Source: Candidatus Limiplasma pullicola (lineage in GTDB: Bacteria; Bacillota; Clostridia; Christensenellales; Aristaeellaceae). Taken from it: DNA of 64,000 nt. Location: assembly GCA_018710985.1 (NCBI GenBank), contig DVIV01000052.1, positions 1 to 64,000 of the forward strand, in the 5' to 3' direction. The notes under the pieces were generated by a model. The model was not told the origin of the DNA. It worked only from the letters and a program-made list of their open reading frames with translations, and searched no databases. Made by a program: the position numbers and the translations under genes. Numbering within the stretch: position 1 is the first letter of the stretch; each line of letters starts with the position of its first letter. Of this stretch, positions 1-6,223 are shown one piece after another.

Positions 1-1010
1 AGCGTAGCGCTTGAGTGGCGCAGGTCATGAAAGCGGATATGACGCAGGCTGTTCTGGGCCAGAATCCGGCTGAAGCTTCTGGACAGATACGCCGGGCAGA
101 TGCGTTCGCCCAGCTCATTGAGGCAGACGTACCCTTCATCGGCGCGGCTGTACGACCTGCCGCACAGGCGCTTGCTTTGCTCCTGCTGGGCTTTCAGGCG
201 CAGGAGCATGTCCCGCACCGGCGGTACCAGCGGCAGCGTCCGGCGGCTGGAGCGGGTTTTTGTGGTGTCCGCGGCGATGATCGTATACTTGCCGTCGATG
301 GAGCATCCGGTCACCGTGTGCCGGATGGTGAGGGTGCCCTGCGCAAAGTCGATGGCATCCCAGCGCAGGCCCATGACCTCGCTGCGCCGCAACCCATAGA
401 AGGCGGCCAGCTTTACAGGCACCTCGATGTGCGTGCCGGTCACCGCCGCAAACAGCGCGTGCAGTTCGTCCTCGGAGTAGAAGCTCGCCTGATAGGCGCT
501 CTTGCGGGGGCGGTCCACCTTGTCGGCGGGATTCACCGGGATGAGGTCGGTCTTGACCGCGTAGCGCAGCGACCGGTGCAGAACGGCGTGATAGTGAATG
601 ACCATGTTGGCCTTCACCCGCTTGCTCTGCTCCATGTAAAACGCCTGAATGTCAGCGGCCGTCAGGCCCTTGAGCGTGATGCGCTTCCTGCGGAACCACG
701 GTTCAATGGGGTTGCGCAGCAGCCCGCTGTAGGAACCGTAGGTACTTTCGGCGATGGTGGTGCGGGCGATTTGCAGCCAGCGCCGGAGGTAGTCTGCAAA
801 CAGCTCATCCCCGGTGGGAACGGGCGCGTCCGCCGCCGGAATGACGAAGTGCTGCCGTTGTTCCATCAAAAACGCCTCGGCGCGCTTCTTGTTGCCCTTC
901 ACCGTCAGACCCGTGGACAGCCACTTGGTCTTGCGTTTGTTGTCCGCGCCCTTGTAGCTCAGCACGGCGTAGTAGTAGCCCTTCTTCTCCTGCAGATGTC
1001 CTGCGATCAT
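1..1010 (-). CDS. Tyrosine recombinase (integrase), 3' end outside window
   Basis: This is a site-specific tyrosine recombinase of the Tn916/ICE type that would excise and integrate the element. The reading frame starts at an ATG (1010-1008) behind an AGGAGG ribosome site and stays open to the left edge, giving about 336 residues. The N-terminus (MIAGHLQEKKGYYYAVLSYK) resembles the arm-binding domain, followed by a SAM-like core-binding domain. The catalytic domain shows YGLRRSEVMGLRW (first catalytic Arg) and, at the very edge, FHDLRHSSAT (the HxxR box). The last histidine and the catalytic tyrosine lie beyond the window, so intactness cannot be judged. It lies 39 bases downstream of the excisionase on the same strand, the usual xis-int order at the end of an integrative element. 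Confidence 0.93.
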   Translation of the reverse strand, partial: MIAGHLQEKKGYYYAVLSYKGADNKRKTKWLSTGLTVKGNKKRAEAFLMEQRQHFVIPAADAPVPTGDELFADYLRRWLQIARTTIAESTYGSYSGLLRNPIEPWFRRKRITLKGLTAADIQAFYMEQSKRVKANMVIHYHAVLHRSLRYAVKTDLIPVNPADKVDRPRKSAYQASFYSEDELHALFAAVTGTHIEVPVKLAAFYGLRRSEVMGLRWDAIDFAQGTLTIRHTVTGCSIDGKYTIIAADTTKTRSSRRTLPLVPPVRDMLLRLKAQQEQSKRLCGRSYSRADEGYVCLNELGERICPAYLSRSFSRILAQNSLRHIRFHDLRHSSAT

Positions 1011-1049
1011 ACGGTTTCCTCCCTCCTGTGCCGGGGTTTCCCGGCTTGC

Positions 1050-1274
1050 TTATGTCCCCTTGTCTGCACCCGGCACCCGCAGGTAGGTCAGCAGATGCAC
1101 CTTGGGGATGCGATAGGCGCGACCCACCTTCATGGCGGTGATTTTGCCGGTGCGAATCAGCTTGTAGCCGGTCTTGGTGCTCACGCCCAGAGCGCGGCTC
1201 AACTCTTCGATGTTCATCACATCCGGGTAGTGCTTGAGCATGACGCTGTACGCATTTTTGAGGGTATATCCCAT
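1050..1274 (-). CDS. xis: Excisionase-type helix-turn-helix protein
   Basis: A 74-residue DNA-binding protein with a MerR/excisionase-like winged helix: MNIEELSRALGVSTKTGYKL is the helix-turn-helix, followed by the wing GKITAMKVGRAYRIPK. Small proteins of this kind direct the integrase towards excision. I chose the ATG at 1274 because GGCGAAGGAGAC sits just upstream; an in-frame extension to 1388 has no good ribosome site and no family similarity. It lies directly upstream of the integrase in the same direction, so the two are probably co-transcribed. Function is inferred from size, fold and position. Confidence 0.85.
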   Translation of the reverse strand: MGYTLKNAYSVMLKHYPDVMNIEELSRALGVSTKTGYKLIRTGKITAMKVGRAYRIPKVHLLTYLRVPGADKGT

Positions 1275-1504
1275 GCATGTCTCCTTCGCCGTCGTCAGTC
1301 GAAATTCCTGAAGGCTTGGCAGATATAAAAAGCATTGTTCTTGATTACCTTGTCGTCCCCTTGTTATGAGTGGGCATTTGCTGCGCATCCCCCTGGACAG
1401 GAATACCCCATGGGGGTGCGTACTTCCAGCATTCTGGTGGACGGATGGGCAGACCAGGTCTTGGACTGGTTTTCAGACCGCTTTGAGCTCCGCCGAAAAC
1501 GGAA
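1275..1504. other. Non-coding gap between excisionase and replication-type gene
   Basis: About 230 bases without a convincing gene on either strand. It contains a short palindrome (ACCCCATGGGGT, near 1406-1417) and otherwise nothing I recognise. In related integrative elements this interval carries regulatory sequence for excision genes, but no promoter is obvious here. Confidence 0.4.
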
Positions 1505-1912
1505 TCAGCGGCTGATCCACTTGATTCTTCCTCCGAATTCTTCTTCGGCGGGAAGAGGGAAAAGGACGGGATTCTCGCGCGGAGGCTCCTCCTGAAACCC
1601 GCGTCCGCTGCTGATTTCCTCCCAGTACATGACGGTGATGATGGTTCCCTTGTCAGAGGTATTCACGTCAAGCAGCGCCTTGCCAGCCAATCGTTGCAGC
1701 GCTGTGCCCACGGTCTTGCGCGCCCAATGCAGCTGTGTGGCGATTTGAGCCTGCGAGGCATAGAACTGCCCGGGCTGGAGCCCCTTGTACGGCTGGTGCG
1801 ATGCATGAAGCACGCAGTAGAGCCACAGTGCGGTGTCGTAGGCGTTGCCCCATATAGGAAGCTGCTGCACGCTTCGCGGAAGTGCGACAAAGCCCTGATA
1901 TTTCTTAGCGAT
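1505..1912 (-). CDS. Replication-type winged-helix protein of the mobile element; start codon appears to be ATC
   Basis: This is a DnaD/replisome-organiser-like N-terminal winged-helix protein common in clostridial integrative elements. Visible features are the LPRS block, the aromatic YDTALWLYCVLHASH helix, GQFYASQAQIATQL (recognition region) and KTVGTALQRLAG. The natural N-terminus should read xAKKYQGFVALPRS. The codon in the start position (1912-1910) is ATC, eight bases after a perfect AAAGGAGG. The first in-frame GTG (1870) would cut off 14 conserved-looking residues. Length from ATC is 135 residues. Either ATC is used, expression depends on coupling to the small upstream reading frame, or the gene is weakened by a start mutation. 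It lies upstream of xis and int. Confidence 0.65.
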   Translation of the reverse strand: MAKKYQGFVALPRSVQQLPIWGNAYDTALWLYCVLHASHQPYKGLQPGQFYASQAQIATQLHWARKTVGTALQRLAGKALLDVNTSDKGTIITVMYWEEISSGRGFQEEPPRENPVLFPLPAEEEFGGRIKWISR

Positions 1913-1979
1913 AGCAATTCCCTCCTTTGATTCGGGTGGTTTGGGTTGGTTTGCTGTGGAGGTGTGCGTTGCGGAGCAT
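1905..1979 (-). CDS. Possible 24-residue leader peptide upstream of the replication-type gene
   Basis: A small reading frame MLRNAHLHSKPTQTTRIKGG plus four residues, with a good ribosome site (AAAAGGAGAGAACCACC before the ATG at 1979). Its TAA (1907-1905) overlaps the first codons of the next gene in another frame, which would allow translational coupling. Its codons also contain the Shine-Dalgarno of the next gene. There is no homology I recognise; it could be a chance reading frame. Confidence 0.35.
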   Translation of the reverse strand: MLRNAHLHSKPTQTTRIKGGNCYR

Positions 1980-2071
1980 GGTGGTTCTCTCCTTTTCCAG
2001 ATCCCTTCACTTAAATATGTCTAAAAAAGGGGCGAATGGAAACCTGGAGGGGGAAAAGTTTGGAAGTAAAT

Positions 2072-2107
2072 AAAAAGCGCTCCGCTTGGTTTTCATCAGG
2101 CGGAGCG
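2072..2107 (-). terminator. Intrinsic terminator of the sigma/anti-sigma operon
   Basis: On the minus strand an 8-bp stem (CGCTCCGC / GCGGAGCG) is followed by CTTTTTATTT. It lies about 120 bases after the anti-sigma gene stop and before the mobile-element genes. Confidence 0.7.
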
Positions 2108-2229
2108 ATTTTCAATTCATCATGGTTTTCGTGGTGCAATTATTACGCTCTTCACGCAGCTTTATCTTGCACCGCAACTGTGTGCGATCTGGCAGCAGGG
2201 AGGCAATGCAATCGAAGGACTTCTGGCTC

Positions 2230-3468
2230 TTATCCGTTTCCCTCGCCTTCGCCTACGATTTGATCAATGTGTCCATCGTTACCGTCAATATAAACCTCGA
2301 TCATGCCTTGGCTGCTTCCCTGTTCGTCATCCCTGCTAAACATAATGATCCAATAGGGAACGTCCCTATCATTTCTATCAATAATGAAATAGTCATATCG
2401 CGTATAGATGTCCCATTCAAGATCTGGATATGCTTCTTTCAAGGCGCTTTCCGCCAACGCAACGGCTTCCTCTTCCGAAATCTGATTCTCATCAGGCAAG
2501 CCATGCCAGGGAATAAAATAGGCTCGTTCTTCCAGCGTCCAGTTTTTCGACTCTCCCTTCGCCGCTTTGATCTCTTCAGAAGTTCGGTATCCATTGATTC
2601 CTTCTCCCGATGCAGACGCAGGCGTAGTTTTCTCCCAGGGAATTTCAATGCCTCGAAGGTCATCCGCCATCACTTCGCCTTGATTGGTGACGCAAAGGAT
2701 ATACTCTGCAATCACGGAGTGCGTTCCTTCGCCCTCTGCAAGCGGCGGGCGGAACGAGATCAGCCAGCGCTTGTCGTTTTCACGCCCAGGCATCACATAG
2801 AAGTCAAAGTCAACCGCATAATCGTCCAGCGCAGCAGGCGACAATTGGAAGTGCTCGATCAAGGCATTTTGAGCGATGGCCAACGCTTCTTCCTGCTGCA
2901 AATCCTCAGAGGTTGGGAGCATATGGATTTCTTCATCGCAACCAATGCGTCCTGTCTTGATAAGGACTTCACTGTACCACGCCTTGTCTTCCACCGGCCA
3001 GGATTCAAACTTGCCCAAAATGGTTTCCATGATGGACATCAACGTAATGGCATCCTCCGGCAGTTCCATCCAGTTTTCAAGCAGGGAAGTCACCCGTGTG
3101 TCATCCTGCTGGGCGCTTGCTTCTGCGAGCGCTTTTTGAACTTCTTCGCTGTTCTCCATTTCTCCGCACGCAACAAGCTGTTGCAGGAGCTCGGCTTTCT
3201 GTTCGGCATCCCAGGTTTCAAAGTAGCCCACTTGCGACTCAAGCTGCACAGTCGTTTCTGCCATCTGCCTCCAGGAAATCATGGCATAGGCTGCACCGGC
3301 AAGTGCCAGGATAAGCACACAGGCGAGGATCAGACTCCAAGAAACTTTCCTTTTCACGGTTTTCCCTCCTGTTGTAATCTCGCGCATTATCATCCGATGC
3401 TTTCTTTCCGTGACGTACAGCCCGGAGAGATTTTCCTCAAGACATTGCCTGACAGTTTTCCGATTCAT
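2230..3468 (-). CDS. Membrane anti-sigma-like protein with PepSY-like C-terminus
   Basis: A 412-residue single-pass membrane protein. There is a cytoplasmic N-terminus of about 40 residues, one transmembrane helix near residues 43-63 (VSWSLILACVLILALAGAAY) and a long acidic outer part. The outer part contains two segments of PepSY-like pattern (EEAVALAESALKEAYPDLEW near 330-350, then PYWIIMFSR). The ATG overlaps the TGA of the sigma gene by four bases (ATGA, 3465-3468), so the two are translationally coupled, the classic sigma/anti-sigma arrangement. I infer that it holds the sigma factor at the membrane until an envelope signal arrives. No zinc-binding anti-sigma motif is visible. Base composition is lower in GC than most of the window. 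Confidence 0.7.
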   Translation of the reverse strand: MNRKTVRQCLEENLSGLYVTERKHRMIMREITTGGKTVKRKVSWSLILACVLILALAGAAYAMISWRQMAETTVQLESQVGYFETWDAEQKAELLQQLVACGEMENSEEVQKALAEASAQQDDTRVTSLLENWMELPEDAITLMSIMETILGKFESWPVEDKAWYSEVLIKTGRIGCDEEIHMLPTSEDLQQEEALAIAQNALIEHFQLSPAALDDYAVDFDFYVMPGRENDKRWLISFRPPLAEGEGTHSVIAEYILCVTNQGEVMADDLRGIEIPWEKTTPASASGEGINGYRTSEEIKAAKGESKNWTLEERAYFIPWHGLPDENQISEEEAVALAESALKEAYPDLEWDIYTRYDYFIIDRNDRDVPYWIIMFSRDDEQGSSQGMIEVYIDGNDGHIDQIVGEGEGNG

Positions 3469-3986
3469 AGGCTCCCCCCCTCTCCCGGTGCACAGCGAAG
3501 TAAGCTGTAGGCTTTTTGCAAACGGCGGTTTAGCGTGGGCCGGCTGATTCCAAGCGTCTTTGCCACTTCTTCTGTGGTCAGTTCCTGATAGTAATACAGC
3601 AAAATGGCGCTTTTGTACTTCTCTGGTAATCTGAGCACATCAAGAAAGAGCTCACGGGAGTCATGGGAGATTGACGTTAATGCCGGAGGGATTTCCTCCA
3701 ACGCGCATGTCTGCTTTCTGCGCTTGAACCAGCCTGAACGCAGATAATCCTTGCAGGTATTGACGGCAATGCGCATGATCCAGGTCTTGATGGAGCAATC
3801 ATTGCGCCTTTCAAACCGCTCCAAATGACACCACACCTTGGTAAAGGTATCCTGCATGGCGTCCTCTGCTAGGCTGCGATCCGTCAAATAGAGAAAGCAC
3901 AGCCGCAGGACTTCTGTTTCATAGTCGCGCATCAGCTGTTCGAATCGGGCCTCTTGAGCGCCGCTGGGTCCCGATGCGTTGTCCAT
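3465..3986 (-). CDS. ECF-type RNA polymerase sigma factor
   Basis: A 173-residue sigma-70 family protein. Region 2 shows YLTDRSLAEDAMQDTFTKVW and IKTWIMRIAVNTCKDYLRSG; region 4 shows LPEKYKSAILLYYYQELTTE followed by the helix-turn-helix KTLGISRPTLNRRLQKAY. The ATG at 3986 follows a strong AAGGAGGTGG site; the longer frame to 4118 has no such support. It is coupled by a four-base overlap to the membrane anti-sigma protein. Targets cannot be read from the window; auto-regulation is likely for this class. It sits in a lower-GC island beside mobile-element genes. Confidence 0.88.
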   Translation of the reverse strand: MDNASGPSGAQEARFEQLMRDYETEVLRLCFLYLTDRSLAEDAMQDTFTKVWCHLERFERRNDCSIKTWIMRIAVNTCKDYLRSGWFKRRKQTCALEEIPPALTSISHDSRELFLDVLRLPEKYKSAILLYYYQELTTEEVAKTLGISRPTLNRRLQKAYSLLRCAPGEGGSL

Positions 3987-4178
3987 CACCCCCACCTCCT
4001 TCACTTCAATAGACGAAAAAGATGGCGCCTTTTGTAAAGGGCCATTCGAATTTTTCGCAAATTGGCTGACTGTCACGCGGAGAGTTTGCGATTTTTCAGG
4101 AGCCCTTTTTGCGAACATTTCTTGAAGCAGTCAAGGACTTTGAGATAGATGATCTGCTCCCTTGCTCAGAAGAAGTGA

Positions 4179-4223
4179 AGTCGTGGTTCTCGACGGTGTG
4201 AGTGCCGGAAACCACGACTTTTT
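4179..4223 (+). terminator. Intrinsic terminator without an obvious upstream gene
   Basis: A 10-bp stem AGTCGTGGTT / AACCACGACT encloses about 21 bases and is followed by TTTTTC. It is oriented plus, but no plus-strand gene precedes it. It may be a leftover of a deleted gene or of the insertion sequence nearby. Confidence 0.5.
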
Positions 4224-4251
4224 CTGTGCAGGGGCAGTGTTGAGCGGTTAC

Positions 4252-4525
4252 CCACAACAGGTTATATAAGGTCTTGGTACAGGGAATATCATGAGCCGGA
4301 AACAGATGTTCCCGGCGAGCCCATCCAACACAGGTATCGAATGACCATCTGTGTTTGCCGAGAACCTTTTGCGCCATCCAGCGAATGAATGCCGAATCGC
4401 TTTGAAAGATGCAGTGTCGATAACAGCGGCTGCGGTTGACCTTATAGGTGACTGCACCACGTTTGGCCGAATAGCCCGGTTTACGCCCTCGTCCGGTATA
4501 CTCCGGTGTGCCGCACCGCAGCTCA
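4252..4525 (-). pseudogene. IS30-family transposase fragment
   Basis: An open frame of about 90 codons encodes the middle of an IS30-family transposase. Recognisable stretches are GRGRKPGYSAKRGAVTYKVN, RWMAQKVLGKHRWSFD and CVGWARREHLFPAHDIPCTK followed by TLYNLLW. Both the N-terminal helix-turn-helix and the C-terminal DDE core are missing. After TLYNLLW (near 4255) the similarity stops abruptly, and at about 4525 the fragment abuts the kinase stump. Terminal inverted repeats are not apparent. It is a decayed remnant and cannot transpose by itself. Confidence 0.7.
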
Positions 4526-4528
4526 TAC

Positions 4529-4990
4529 TATCTCATGCTTTCCAAGGCGCGCTACGAGGACAATCTGGAGTTTACCATCGATGTGCCGGAAAACCTCACC
4601 GGCCTCACGGTGCCCAAGCTCACCCTTCAGCCGCTGGTGGAAAACGCGCTGAGCCACGGCTTCAACGGCGCCAACGCGCTGCGCAAGCTGTGGATTACCG
4701 GCCACATCGACCATTCCCAGTTCATTCTGGAAATCCGCGATAACGGCAACGGCTTCTCGGAGGAGAGCCTCAGCAGCCTTCGCCAGCAAATCAAGCTGGT
4801 GGAAAGCAGCCAGCTTTCCATTGAAAGCAGCTCCGGCCACATCGGTCTGATCAACACCTGCCTCCGGCTGCACTATTACAGCAAGGGCACCATGCACATG
4901 GCCATACGCAATGAAAACGGCGCCGTGGTCACCCTCACCTTTCTCTACGGCGCGGACAGGGCGCCTTCCGAGGGAGGAAAAGCAGGGTGA
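4529..4990 (+). pseudogene. 3' stump of a YesM-type sensor histidine kinase
   Basis: Only the C-terminal part of a LytS/YesM-type kinase remains. It starts at YLMLSKARYEDNLEF (the segment just after the phospho-acceptor domain) and continues with the N box LQPLVENALSHGF, the G1 box EIRDNGNGFSEES and G2 SGHIGLINTCLRL. Sensor, membrane, HAMP and His-box regions are absent. The sequence upstream is the IS30 remnant, so insertion followed by deletion probably removed the 5' part. An ATG at 4508 lies within the remnant and lacks a ribosome site; expression is unlikely. Confidence 0.8.
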
Positions 4991-5068
4991 GGAAGTTGTC
5001 GCGGGGCAGGCGGAGCGCCCGTCTGCTTTTGCCTGAAGCCCTTCATCGTTGCAGACAGGCGCGGCAGG

Positions 5069-5097
5069 TTGCCCGCGTGAAACCGGTGTGATAAAAT
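5069..5097 (+). promoter_or_regulatory. Sigma-A promoter for the LysR gene
   Basis: TTGCCC (5069-5074), 17-base spacer, TAAAAT (5092-5097), about 110 bases before the LysR start. Confidence 0.55.
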
Positions 5098-5209
5098 AAA
5101 AAACAAGGGGGATGGACAGCGCCCCAGCGGACCCGTGCGCCCAAAACCGCGGCCGGGGAGGCTGTTTCCCAACGCTTGTCCCATTTGCAAAGAAGTACGG
5201 AGGCGACCC

Positions 5210-6136
5210 ATGGAGCTGACTCAGTTGCGTTATTTTTTGCAGGTGTACCACATGAAGAATATCTGCAGCGCCTCCGCCCGCCTCAACGTAACGCAGCAGG
5301 CGGTTTCCAAGCAGATCCGCAAGCTGGAGGACGAGCTGGGCGTGGCGCTGTTTCTGCGCAATCCGCGGGGCGTGGAAGCCACAGCCTATGCGGACATGCT
5401 CGCCAAAAAGGTACAGGGCTTTTTGCCGGAACTGGACGCGCTCGTCAGCGATATTCAAAAGCGCGATACGGAAATCGCCGGCGTCGTGCGCCTGGGCATC
5501 CAGTGCTGGCAGATGAGCGTGGCGCACGGCCTGAAATACGAGGTGCTCAAAGCGTTTGAGCAGGCCTATCCGCGCGTGAGGCTGATCTGGGAAAACAGCA
5601 TTCCCGGCAGATGCCTCGGCGGGCTTCGGGAGGGCGCGTTTGATCTGGTCGTGATGGGGGTCCAGGAACATCCGGAGGACCTGGAGCTTACGCCGCTGCG
5701 CCAGACCGGCTGGTACATGCTCATGGCCAAAGGCCATCCCCTGGCCTCGCGGGCTGTGCTGCATACAAACGACCTTGCCGGCCAGCGGATCATCCTCTCC
5801 GGCAATGAGGCCAAGGTGCGCAGCGAGATTATCGCCATGCTGGAAGGTCAGAAAAAGCCCGAATTTATCGGCGTGGAGGATTTCATCTTCGACCTGATCG
5901 GGCAGCAGATCGAGGGCAACGGTGCCATGATGCTCACTACGGAGATCACGCAGGACATGTTCAACCCCGCGCGCTTCGTCATGGTTCCCCTCACGGGCAG
6001 CCCGTGGCAGACAAAGCTGTACCTGGCCCGGCTGAAAGACATGCCGCATTCTCCGGCGGCCCAGGCGCTGCATCAATTTCTTCTTGAAAAATGGTCCGAT
6101 TCTTCACAACCATCCGTTGTGAATGGGGACGAATAA
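5210..6136 (+). CDS. LysR-family transcriptional regulator
   Basis: A 308-residue LysR regulator with an N-terminal winged helix (ELTQLRYFLQVYHMKNICSA, ARLNVTQQAVSKQIRKLEDE) and a periplasmic-binding-like effector domain (residues about 90-295). The ATG at 5210 follows GGAGG at good spacing; the frame extends upstream to 5135 without support. It lies 87 bases upstream of the secreted FMN/FAD reductase on the same strand, but that gene has its own promoter. Control of the reductase is a reasonable inference from adjacency; the effector may be the substrate of the reductase. Same-strand rather than divergent placement is somewhat unusual for LysR. Confidence 0.9.
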   Translation: MELTQLRYFLQVYHMKNICSASARLNVTQQAVSKQIRKLEDELGVALFLRNPRGVEATAYADMLAKKVQGFLPELDALVSDIQKRDTEIAGVVRLGIQCWQMSVAHGLKYEVLKAFEQAYPRVRLIWENSIPGRCLGGLREGAFDLVVMGVQEHPEDLELTPLRQTGWYMLMAKGHPLASRAVLHTNDLAGQRIILSGNEAKVRSEIIAMLEGQKKPEFIGVEDFIFDLIGQQIEGNGAMMLTTEITQDMFNPARFVMVPLTGSPWQTKLYLARLKDMPHSPAAQALHQFLLEKWSDSSQPSVVNGDE

Positions 6137-6143
6137 TCGGCGT

Positions 6144-6173
6144 TTTACAGCCCGCCTTTCCGAATGTTAGAAT
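6144..6173 (+). promoter_or_regulatory. Promoter of the FMN/FAD reductase gene
   Basis: TTTACA (6144-6149), 18-base spacer, TAGAAT (6168-6173), about 50 bases before the ATG. Confidence 0.55.
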
Positions 6174-6223
6174 AATCACAAGCCGGGAATTCTCAAGCCC
6201 GGTCAAGGAAAAGGAGGGCAATC

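Noticed and set aside
15-1328. Plus-strand frame across the integrase
   Set aside because: The minus strand encodes the integrase and excisionase with clear motifs; plus translation is featureless.
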